A model generated the notes under the pieces. That model worked only from the letters and a program-made list of their open reading frames with translations, was not told the DNA's origin and did no database searches. Shown piece after piece: positions 1 through 6,509 of a stretch of DNA of 39,757 bases; the first letter of the stretch is position 1, and every line of letters begins with the position of its first letter. Position numbers and translations under genes: made by a program. The DNA comes from UBA1422 sp041752735 (GTDB lineage: Bacteria; Bacillota; Clostridia; Peptostreptococcales; Anaerovoracaceae): positions 1-39,757 of the forward strand of contig JBGSVW010000005.1 of the NCBI GenBank assembly GCA_041752735.1. Reading direction: 5' to 3'.

Positions 1-232
1 TGCTACCCTGTCTATGTCTACCGGTTCCCTTTTGTCGGAACGGTTTTCTGCCGCCTCCGCGGACATCGCCTCTGGTCTTTGCGGACTGAGTACCCTGTCT
101 CTGGTTTGCAAGGTAGTTCTTCACTACTGCATGTACAGCATTTTGGTTGGGCTCGATGCCAAAGATGTCATCATTGAGCTCTATGGTGCCGGCTTCCGCG
201 CCGGTCATTGTAAGTACTTGTACTTTTGCCAT
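1..232 (-). CDS. rplD: 50S ribosomal protein L4, N-terminal part (cut by window edge)
   Basis: The first 77 codons of L4 are visible; the gene runs off the left edge. The protein begins MAKVQVLTMTGAEAGTIEL and continues to the Gly/Arg-rich stretch GDVRGGGRKPFRQKGTGRHR, the rRNA-contacting loop typical of L4. L4 binds 23S rRNA early in 50S assembly and lines the exit tunnel. In gammaproteobacteria it also represses its own operon through the S10 leader; whether it does so here is not known. The start ATG follows a GGAGGAAATAAC ribosome-binding site, 26 nt after the rplC stop. The order rpsJ-rplC-rplD is the conserved start of the S10 operon. Confidence 0.97.
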   Translation of the reverse strand, partial: MAKVQVLTMTGAEAGTIELNDDIFGIEPNQNAVHAVVKNYLANQRQGTQSAKTRGDVRGGGRKPFRQKGTGRHRQGS

Positions 233-258
233 TGTTATTTCCTCCTTCCGTATTCTTT

Positions 259-894
259 CTATTGCTCTTGGCCTTTTACTGCGTATTGGACACGGAGCAG
301 GCCGCCTTTGCCGCCGGGTACTGCGCCTTTAACCAGTAATAAGTTTCTGTCTTCAATTACTTTGACCAGTACGACATTCTGAATCGTAACGGTGTCACGT
401 CCCATTCTGCCCGGGCCGTCATTGCCTTTGAATACTCTGGAAGGATATGTACCTGCCGCCAGTGCACCCGCAAGTCTCTTGTGCTTGGATCCGTGGGACA
501 TGGGGCCTCTGTGATGATTATTTCTCTTGATGTTGCCCTGTGTGCCCTTTCCCTTGGAGATGCCGGTTACGTCCAGAAGTTTTCCTTCTTCAAACGTGTT
601 CGCCGTCATGACCTGGCCAATCTCGTAAGAGTCGCCATCGTCGGGAATGAATTCGACTAAGTGTTTTTTTACATCCACGCCGGCTTTGTTGAAATGTCCG
701 GTCATTGGTTTGTTCACTCTTTGTGGTTTCGCATCTTTAAAGCCAACTTGTACCGCGTTGTAACCATCGGTTTCAATGGTCTTGATTTGTGTCACGATCT
801 GGGGGCCGGCTTCAATTACTGATACAGGGATGACTTCTCCTGCTTCGGTGAAAATCTGTGTCATACCGATTTTCTTGCCCAGTAAAATTTTCAT
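259..894 (-). CDS. rplC: 50S ribosomal protein L3
   Basis: A complete 211-residue L3, the usual bacterial length (about 205-215). It starts MKILLGKKIGMTQIFTEAGE, with the L3 signature KIGMTQ. The central extension that reaches the peptidyl transferase centre is present (GISKGKGTQGNIKRNNHHRG and SHGSKHKRLAG), as is GNDGPGRMGRDTVT near the end. L3 initiates 50S assembly with L24. The start ATG is preceded by AGGAGGTTACAT. It is the second gene of the S10 operon, 64 nt after rpsJ and 26 nt before rplD. Confidence 0.98.
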   Translation of the reverse strand: MKILLGKKIGMTQIFTEAGEVIPVSVIEAGPQIVTQIKTIETDGYNAVQVGFKDAKPQRVNKPMTGHFNKAGVDVKKHLVEFIPDDGDSYEIGQVMTANTFEEGKLLDVTGISKGKGTQGNIKRNNHHRGPMSHGSKHKRLAGALAAGTYPSRVFKGNDGPGRMGRDTVTIQNVVLVKVIEDRNLLLVKGAVPGGKGGLLRVQYAVKGQEQ

Positions 895-958
895 ATGTAA
901 CCTCCTGTGTTCTTACAGCGGATTGCTTTCGCAATCATACTAAGGGAGTAGTCCCTCT

Positions 959-1270
959 TTATAATTTGATTTCGATGTCTACGCCTGCAGGCAATTCCAA
1001 TTTGGTCAATGCATCTGTTGTCTTTGCTGTGGCGTTGGTGATATCAATCAGTCTCTTGTGGGTTCTTTGCTCAAATTGTTCTCTGCTGTCCTTGTATTTG
1101 TGAACGGCTCTCAAGATTGTGATGATTTCCTTCTCAGTTGGAAGGGGGATGGGGCCGGAAACTTCAGCGCCGGTTTTTTTGGCGGTTTCCACGATTTTGG
1201 CTGCGGACTGGTCCAGCAGTGCATGATCGTATGCCTTAAGTTTGATTCTGATTTTTTGTAATTCGCTCAT
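959..1270 (-). CDS. rpsJ: 30S ribosomal protein S10
   Basis: S10 of 103 residues, beginning MSELQKIRIKLKAYDHALLD and containing the S10 signature region GPIPLPTEKEIITILRAVHKYKDSREQFEQ. The reading frame stays open 24 codons upstream, but the ATG at 1270 is the right start: it follows AGGAGGAAAAAA and gives the universal S10 N-terminus. S10 sits in the 30S head and, with NusB, takes part in antitermination. It is the first gene of the operon. No tuf or fus gene lies directly upstream; instead there is a leader of about 250 nt and a strong promoter. Confidence 0.98.
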   Translation of the reverse strand: MSELQKIRIKLKAYDHALLDQSAAKIVETAKKTGAEVSGPIPLPTEKEIITILRAVHKYKDSREQFEQRTHKRLIDITNATAKTTDALTKLELPAGVDIEIKL

Positions 1271-1518
1271 TTTTTTCCTCCTGTTTGCTTTTTGTACTTT
1301 TTCGCTATTCTCGTACAAGGGGTTCAAATGCCTACTTTTCAACGTGTATCGCGTTTTATGTATTCGCGGCTTGCTTTATACACGCCTCCGTGCGTTTCTT
1401 AAATGAAGGCACAAAGCAAAAGTCGGCGAATCCCTTCGCCCCTGTCTGGCAGGGACAATTCTCAGTGGAAATTACCTGATAGCTCAGCAACTTCCCACTT
1501 CTTCGCCTATTCGCAAGC
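1271..1518 (-). promoter_or_regulatory. structured 5' leader of the S10 operon
   Basis: This is the transcript leader between the predicted start site near 1518 and rpsJ. Three hairpins can be drawn: an imperfect 8-bp stem pairing 1492-1499 with 1464-1471, a 5-bp stem 1450-1454/1440-1444 with loop CCAGA, and a 6-bp GC-rich stem 1435-1440/1425-1430 with a 4-nt loop. The motif GGCGAA occurs both near the start of the leader and in the third hairpin. I see no coding gene here: the 65-codon open frame at 1356-1553 overlaps the promoter and has no ribosome-binding site. A leader this long before rpsJ is consistent with ribosomal-protein autoregulation, which is inferred. Confidence 0.5.
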
Positions 1519-1524
1519 TTTTGT

Positions 1525-1553
1525 AGTATATACCAGTTGATTTTGATATGCAA
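1525..1553 (-). promoter_or_regulatory. sigma-A promoter of the S10 operon
   Basis: On the minus strand the -35 box TTGCAT (1548-1553) and the -10 box TATACT (1525-1530) are separated by 17 bp. Transcription should start near 1518. The next gene on the same strand ends upstream at 1670, so this is the natural promoter for rpsJ-rplC-rplD. Confidence 0.75.
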
Positions 1554-1669
1554 GTATTTTTTAGAAAAAAGATGAGGAAATTTCGACGATATTTAAGACG
1601 ATAAATCAAGTGTTTTCAACACGTTTATAGGGGTTACTCTACACACTGTGCCTTGCGTTTCTTTAATTC

Positions 1670-2758
1670 CTATTCTAACAGTGGGGCCCTTTCGAAGTTA
1701 CCATATATTTTTGCCGGTTCTTTCTTTTGGAGCACGCGCAGCACCCCCTCTGCCATGGCCTCCATTTCCCGCTCACCCGGTATCACTTCAACGTCGGCAA
1801 TGAATGCTACCCTGTCTTTTACCCACATTGTGAACATGGTGGAATATGCGGTCCCACCGGTCAGAATAATCCTGTCCACTTTTCCGGAAACTTCGGTGGC
1901 CAGCTGTCCAATGGCTTTAGCTACATTAAAAGCCATGGATTCATAGCACAACAATGCCTTCTGGTCACCGGCTGCAATTTTCGCTTCAACCTCAATGGTA
2001 TTGGCTGCACCCAACAGCCCATACAGCCCTGCACCTTTTCCCTGTAATGCATCGAAAGCTTGTGTCCGATTCATTTCTTTATCAAATATATATTGAATTA
2101 GTTTACGGGCTGGGATCATGCCAACTCTCTCCGGGCCAAATGGTCCTTCATCGTCAGAAATCATATCAACAATCCGCCCGTTGACATGCAAAGACACAGT
2201 AATACCGCTTCCTAAATGCGCAACGATGAGGGTAGAATTTTCATAGTCCCTCTTATTTTCTAAGGACCATTGCCTTGCCACCGCTCGCATGTTCAATACA
2301 TGCCCGACGCTGGAACGTTCCACCCCGGGTAACCCGGTAAGTCTTGTCAAGTCCCACATTTCGTCAACGCATACCGGATCGTACACAAAGGCTTCCGCAT
2401 CGGCTCTTGTTGCCAAGTCATCTGCCAGCATTGCACCAAGATTGGATGCGTGATGTTTAGGGCTGTTTTGTAGGTCCGATTTCATTCGATCATTCACTCG
2501 ATATGCCCCGGACTCAACCGGTTTCATAAATCCGCCCCTACCCACCACAGCAGAAATGCTTTCCAATATGATTTCATGGTCCGCCAGCACTTTGAGAATG
2601 GAGTTCTTGCGGTATTCAAATTGCTCGTTAAAATGATGCAGCGCTTCCAATTCATAATGGTCATGGTTGATATTCACCGCCATAACATTTTTATGATCGT
2701 CGAATAACGAGATCTTAGTTGAAGATGAACCCGGATTGACTGCAAGTATCCTAAACAT
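1670..2758 (-). CDS. buk: butyrate kinase
   Basis: A 362-residue member of the acetokinase (ASKHA) family, close to the usual 355-360 residues of butyrate kinases. It carries the N-terminal phosphate-binding motif NPGSSSTK, the segment GRGGFMKPVESGAYRVND, the phosphate-2 region VAHLGSGITVSLHVNGRIVD, and LTGGTAY near the C-terminus. It interconverts butyryl phosphate plus ADP with butyrate plus ATP (EC 2.7.2.7), the last substrate-level phosphorylation step of butyrate fermentation. The usual partner ptb (phosphotransbutyrylase) is not adjacent; instead a LUD-domain gene precedes it by 33 nt. Branched-chain acyl phosphates are an alternative substrate. No clear terminator follows; only a weak stem near 1613-1625 is seen. 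Confidence 0.93.
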   Translation of the reverse strand: MFRILAVNPGSSSTKISLFDDHKNVMAVNINHDHYELEALHHFNEQFEYRKNSILKVLADHEIILESISAVVGRGGFMKPVESGAYRVNDRMKSDLQNSPKHHASNLGAMLADDLATRADAEAFVYDPVCVDEMWDLTRLTGLPGVERSSVGHVLNMRAVARQWSLENKRDYENSTLIVAHLGSGITVSLHVNGRIVDMISDDEGPFGPERVGMIPARKLIQYIFDKEMNRTQAFDALQGKGAGLYGLLGAANTIEVEAKIAAGDQKALLCYESMAFNVAKAIGQLATEVSGKVDRIILTGGTAYSTMFTMWVKDRVAFIADVEVIPGEREMEAMAEGVLRVLQKKEPAKIYGNFERAPLLE

Positions 2759-2791
2759 TTGTATGAACCTCCCTCGAAAGAAAAGCCAGGA

Positions 2792-3430
2792 TTAAAAACC
2801 CAGGCTTTCGTTGACTAATATTACATGGATTCGATCCGATTTGTTGCAAAATCTGGTTACCACTGTCATGGAGCATATGGTTTGACCCGGGATTAGACAG
2901 TCGGCACATTTTCCGGTCTTTGCGCAAGGTGTCTTTTTTTCTAATCTGATGCAGTTTGCCACACAGGCCTTGGTTTTGATTCGTGCCATGGCTGCATCTT
3001 CATCCTCCACGATTTTGTTGGCACCTGCCACGACTATGACTTTCCGGGGTCCGAAACACAATGCTGCCACCCGATTGCCTGTTCCATCTATGTTGACCAA
3101 TTCACCCTCTAAAGTTATGGCATTGGTGCCGGTCAAAAAAACGTCGGAAGAAAGTGCATTGATTCTAGCCGTATATGCTTCAGCGGGATCCTTGATAGCC
3201 ATTGGATCTAGGATTGTTGCATTGATTAAATGCAACTTATCTTTGACTTCTATTTCTTCCAGAGTCAGTGACCCTCCCCACGAAACCAGTGATCCGTCCG
3301 GAATCAACGATAATACTTTTTCGGATGCCTCTCTGGCATTCTCGCAGTAATGCCCTGTCATCCCTCTTTTGGCCAGATTCTTGATGATTTCTTGCATCTG
3401 TACCATATTGGCTTTTGTTGTATAAGGCAT
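2792..3430 (-). CDS. LUD-domain (lactate utilization-like, YkgG family) protein
   Basis: A 212-residue LUD-domain protein. The N-terminal helical part (MVQMQEIIKNLAKRGMTGHYC) is followed by WGGSLTLEEI, TGTNAITLEGELVNIDGTGN and FGPRKVIVVAGANKIV, the core of the DUF162/LUD fold. A C-terminal Cys set (CVANCIRLEKKTPCAKTGKC followed by ADC) is typical of the free-standing clostridial subgroup. LUD proteins are linked to L-lactate oxidation (LutB/LutC), but this stand-alone type has no established reaction, and lutA/lutB partners are missing here. It lies 49 nt after the PfkB-fold gene and 33 nt before buk, so it is probably co-transcribed with both. Confidence 0.85.
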   Translation of the reverse strand: MPYTTKANMVQMQEIIKNLAKRGMTGHYCENAREASEKVLSLIPDGSLVSWGGSLTLEEIEVKDKLHLINATILDPMAIKDPAEAYTARINALSSDVFLTGTNAITLEGELVNIDGTGNRVAALCFGPRKVIVVAGANKIVEDEDAAMARIKTKACVANCIRLEKKTPCAKTGKCADCLIPGQTICSMTVVTRFCNKSDRIHVILVNESLGF

Positions 3431-3479
3431 AGTAACCCTCCCATTAAATTAAATAAATAGCATGAATATATGCCGGTGC

Positions 3480-4304
3480 TTACAATTTTTTGATGGCAGC
3501 AGCCGCTGATTCTTCTGCTTTTCGGTTATGGACAAAACCCTCTACGATTGTGGAAAGGTTGGCCGGACCCGGTCGCCGGACCCCTGCGCCATGCTGATCC
3601 TTGTGATAGATGCCACCAAATCCAAGGTCGAAAAACACCTGCCCAATGCCTTGGTCAAAGAACCATTCACCTGCTACCAACATTTCCTCCTCGCTGAGTA
3701 TACTCAGACCACTGAGTACTTCGGCTTGCCTTCGACCCGCAAGAAGTCCATCAATCTGTTGAAGGATTGATCTGGCTTTGGTTACATTCTCGTCTGAATC
3801 AGGAAGTAGCAAAATAGGTATTTGTGAATAGCGTGCTGCAATATACTGTAGGATTTCTTCTGGGAAACGAGTCTCAAGCAATATGCAATCTGCCGTCGAA
3901 ATGCGATTGTGTGCCTGCTCGATCATTTCAGTTGTCAAATGGGCAAACACATCTTCATTCTGGAATTCCATTTCCGGTTGGTCTAAAAGATTTAGGATTT
4001 CGTGTTTTGCAGCCGTATCTTTTTCATCAATTAAATGAAAGTGCTGGACGCCCACGCCGATTTTCTTCAGTTGTTCCTTCATGGCAATGCCTGCAAAATC
4101 GTTTCCCGCCACGCTGACGAACTCAATCTTGCAGTCCTTCCTTGCCAGATCTAAGGTCAGGTTCCAGGTTTTGCTATTGCATTCGATTGAAATGGTACCG
4201 GGATTTTCGGGGCCGAACTGAAGTTGCCCCAAGGGACGGTTTATGATGGAAAGTTCTGCACCGCCAATTAGTATGATATCCGGTGTGCTTTTGCTTGTGG
4301 CCAT
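3480..4304 (-). CDS. PfkB-fold protein with degraded kinase motifs
   Basis: A 274-residue protein with the layout of a ribokinase/PfkB sugar kinase: an N-terminal IILIGGAELSI strand, then FVSVAGNDFAGIAMKEQLKKIGV, matching the GxDxxG region of PfkB kinases, and mid-domain strands ADCILLETRFPEE and IPILLLPDSDENV. Both signature motifs look damaged. Where active members have the GGxxxN-A substrate motif, this one has ECNSKTWNLTLDLA. Where they have DTxGAGDAF, with the catalytic Asp and anion hole, this one has NLSTIVEGFVHN. It may therefore be a pseudokinase or binding protein. It sits 30 nt after the nucleoside kinase and 49 nt before the LUD gene, with ATG after a purine-rich AAAAGGAGAAACC site. 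Confidence 0.7.
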   Translation of the reverse strand: MATSKSTPDIILIGGAELSIINRPLGQLQFGPENPGTISIECNSKTWNLTLDLARKDCKIEFVSVAGNDFAGIAMKEQLKKIGVGVQHFHLIDEKDTAAKHEILNLLDQPEMEFQNEDVFAHLTTEMIEQAHNRISTADCILLETRFPEEILQYIAARYSQIPILLLPDSDENVTKARSILQQIDGLLAGRRQAEVLSGLSILSEEEMLVAGEWFFDQGIGQVFFDLGFGGIYHKDQHGAGVRRPGPANLSTIVEGFVHNRKAEESAAAAIKKL

Positions 4305-4334
4305 GATGAGGTTTCTCCTTTTGTATATAGGCAG

Positions 4335-5999
4335 TTAATCTACAAAGACGCTGCCACCGATAAATTCACGGATAATGGAAGTATTGCTGATAACAGAGTC
4401 ATCTTCTATAATGTTAAAAAAGTTTAGAAAACGCAGCATTCTGGCTGCCTCACTGTATTCCGGATCATCCTTTGAGATGGATGCCAACAATGGCTCGGCA
4501 TATTTTTTAAGAACGGCCAATTCATAGATGTGCACCGAATTAAAGAACACATCAGCCTGACTGTTGTATGGAAATATATTTTTGTCTTCTCCTGCCCTTA
4601 CTTTTATCCACTCTTTTATGGTTACCTTGGCGGATTTGCCCCGATATTGATAATCCCTTACCAGCCGCCTTAGCATCCGGGAGTCGGTGGTGGGTATTCG
4701 GTTATGATCATCGATATTCAGTTGGGTCAGTGGGCTGATATATATTCGAAATTTTTCTTCCTCAGGGACAAAGGGTGTCAGTGCCGGATTCAATGCATGG
4801 ATTCCCTCGATGATAATTGGGTCGCTGGGGGCCAGAACAGTCTTCCGCATGCCGAATTTTTTTTGGCCTGATAGAAAGTCAAATGTTGGCAAATCCGTTT
4901 CTTTCCCTGCCAATAAATCGTTCATGTCTTGGTTGAACAAGTTAACATCCAATGCGTCCAAGTCTTCATAGTTGGGTTGTCCATGCTCATCCATGGGTGT
5001 CTGTGTTCGCTCAACAAAATAATCATCTGTTCCAAGATATAGGGGGTGCAATCCCCGTACCTGCAGTTGTATCCGAAGTTTGCGGGCAAACGTCGTTTTT
5101 CCTGAAGATGATGGCCCTGAGATGAGAATGATTCGTTTCCCCTCTTTTGCGACCTGATATGCCACCTCAACCACGCGTTTCTCATGGAGTGCTTCAGAAA
5201 GTTGAATAACCTCCTTAATATAGTTTGAGTTAATTTTTTCATTGAGGTCACATACATAGGATATCCCCAATAAATCCTGCCAACGGCTCGCCTCTGCAAA
5301 TGCCTCCGACATATTTTTGTCATCAACATACGGTGGCATACGATCAGGCGCTGATGCCTGTGGAAACCGTAATAGTACACCCTTTCTGTATTTTCGGATG
5401 TCGTAGAGTGGAATATATCTGGTAGATGGAACCATGGTTCCGTAATAAAAATCTTTGAAGTCTCCTAAAGAATAGAATTTTACTCGTTCCAGTTGGGGAG
5501 ATGCCTCCAGAATTCTGAGCTTTTCGAACATATTCCGCTCCAATAAGAGAGATTTCGCTTTTTCCCTGCTGACAACGTGTTTTTCCAGTGGCAAATCCAT
5601 TTTTACCAGTTGATCCATTCGTTTACGAATGACGTTTAGCTGTCTTTCCGTAATGGGACAGCCTGTTTTGATTTCTGTGAACACACCCTTGTTTAGCGAA
5701 TGCTCAATCTGAACCTGGACTTTGCCCAGCATGTCCTGCACAGCTTTGATGTATAACAACGAAACGCTGTTCTGATAAATTAATTCAGCAGACCGATTCC
5801 GAAGATCTAATAGTTCAACGATACTGTTTTCTTGAAGTTTCTCTGTCAATCGTTCAACCACATTGTTTCTTTTGGCAGCAAAAACTGGATACGGTAATTC
5901 ATCAGCAAACTGATGAGCTAGCATTTCATAGGTGGTGCCATCTTGAATTTCTATTGGGAATGGCATGGAATCCGGACCTAGTTTCAGTAGAATCTGCAT
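4335..5999 (-). CDS. uridine kinase-family protein with N-terminal TGS and ThrRS-like domains
   Basis: A 554-residue fusion known in Firmicutes as a putative nucleoside kinase. Residues 1-65 look like a TGS/ubiquitin-like domain (MQILLKLGPDSMPFPIEIQD). Residues 66-215 resemble the second additional domain of threonyl-tRNA synthetase. Residues 288-500 form the uridine kinase/phosphoribulokinase domain, with P-loop GPSSSGKTT (295-303) and DDYFVERTQTP after it. It should phosphorylate uridine/cytidine or a related substrate; the real substrate is unknown. The frame is open 42 codons upstream, but ATG 5999 has the GGAGGTGAATTT ribosome-binding site, and the longer form would overlap the upstream gene and terminator. 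It is first in an operon with the PfkB-fold, LUD and buk genes. Confidence 0.88.
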   Translation of the reverse strand: MQILLKLGPDSMPFPIEIQDGTTYEMLAHQFADELPYPVFAAKRNNVVERLTEKLQENSIVELLDLRNRSAELIYQNSVSLLYIKAVQDMLGKVQVQIEHSLNKGVFTEIKTGCPITERQLNVIRKRMDQLVKMDLPLEKHVVSREKAKSLLLERNMFEKLRILEASPQLERVKFYSLGDFKDFYYGTMVPSTRYIPLYDIRKYRKGVLLRFPQASAPDRMPPYVDDKNMSEAFAEASRWQDLLGISYVCDLNEKINSNYIKEVIQLSEALHEKRVVEVAYQVAKEGKRIILISGPSSSGKTTFARKLRIQLQVRGLHPLYLGTDDYFVERTQTPMDEHGQPNYEDLDALDVNLFNQDMNDLLAGKETDLPTFDFLSGQKKFGMRKTVLAPSDPIIIEGIHALNPALTPFVPEEEKFRIYISPLTQLNIDDHNRIPTTDSRMLRRLVRDYQYRGKSAKVTIKEWIKVRAGEDKNIFPYNSQADVFFNSVHIYELAVLKKYAEPLLASISKDDPEYSEAARMLRFLNFFNIIEDDSVISNTSIIREFIGGSVFVD

Positions 6000-6022
6000 A
6001 AATTCACCTCCAAATATATTTA

Positions 6023-6051
6023 AGTATACCATAGGGAAAAAGGCGGCACAA
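6023..6051 (-). promoter_or_regulatory. candidate promoter of the nucleoside kinase-buk operon
   Basis: On the minus strand TTGTGC (6046-6051) and TATACT (6023-6028) are separated by 17 bp. The -35 box lies inside the terminator stem of the upstream gene, a compact terminator-promoter arrangement. The -10 is strong and the -35 is moderate. Confidence 0.5.
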
Positions 6052-6066
6052 CTGAAGTTGTCCGCC
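6036..6066 (-). terminator. intrinsic terminator after the YdbC-like gene
   Basis: On the minus strand a GC-rich inverted repeat (GGCGG-CAACT / AGTTG-CCGCC, 6042-6066, with one internal mismatch) is followed by a run of five T. It separates the small YdbC-like gene from the nucleoside kinase operon. Confidence 0.8.
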
Positions 6067-6096
6067 CTCTGCGACTCTTTGTTTTTTTGTTTTGGC

Positions 6097-6339
6097 TTAG
6101 ATATCCCTCTCGCCAAGTAGTTCAATAACCTTTTTCATTTCTGCATTATGAAGGGTTACACCTCGCGACATATGCTCATGCTCAGCATCCCAGTCACGGA
6201 TGTCATATTTGGGAACCCCTTCATTCCATGCAACGATATTCAATTCCTTGTTCCACCCTGTGGGAAATGCCGTGATTACCCCAATGTGTTCTTTGATTTC
6301 ATAGACGACTTCCAATTTTTCTCTTTCGCTTGCAGACAT
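6097..6339 (-). CDS. YdbC/PC4-like single-stranded DNA-binding protein
   Basis: An 80-residue protein with the YdbC family pattern: YEIKEHIGVITAFPTGWNKE, then LNIVAWNEGVPKYDIRDWDA and EHEHMSRGVTLHNAE. YdbC (DUF3781-independent, PC4-like fold) from Lactococcus has been shown to bind single-stranded DNA and resembles eukaryotic PC4; the cellular role in Clostridia is unclear. It is a single-gene transcription unit with its own consensus promoter at 6392-6420, a GAGAGGAGTACAAC ribosome-binding site, and a terminator at 6036-6066. It is divergent from the symporter gene. Confidence 0.85.
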   Translation of the reverse strand: MSASEREKLEVVYEIKEHIGVITAFPTGWNKELNIVAWNEGVPKYDIRDWDAEHEHMSRGVTLHNAEMKKVIELLGERDI

Positions 6340-6391
6340 GTTGTACTCCTCTCTAATTGAGTGCTATATCGACGCCCCCTCTGATTTTCAT

Positions 6392-6420
6392 ATTATACCT
6401 TATTTGTTAATATATGTCAA
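6392..6420 (-). promoter_or_regulatory. consensus sigma-A promoter of the YdbC-like gene
   Basis: On the minus strand TTGACA (6415-6420) and TATAAT (6392-6397) are separated by exactly 17 bp, a perfect sigma-A consensus. This implies strong constitutive transcription of the small ssDNA-binding protein. Confidence 0.9.
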
Positions 6421-6449
6421 TTCAATAATGTATTCTCTTCAGAAGTTCA

Positions 6450-6478
6450 TTGCAACCGTTGTTGTTTTATTATATGAT
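6450..6478 (+). promoter_or_regulatory. sigma-A promoter of the symporter gene
   Basis: TTGCAA (6450-6455) and TATGAT (6473-6478) are spaced 17 bp apart. The start site should be near 6485, giving a leader of about 25 nt if translation begins at 6510. Confidence 0.75.
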
Positions 6479-6509
6479 ATCGCTATATTTCTGAATGGAG
6501 GTGTTTCTC

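Noticed and set aside
14..382. Plus-strand open frames opposite rplD and rplC
   Set aside because: They are antisense to strongly recognisable ribosomal protein genes and show no coding features.
1356..1553. 65-codon open frame in the S10 leader
   Set aside because: It overlaps the predicted promoter and start site, has no ribosome-binding site, and resembles no protein I know.
1613..1625. Terminator after buk
   Set aside because: The GTGTT/AACAC stem is only 5 bp and not followed by a clear T run, so I do not call it.
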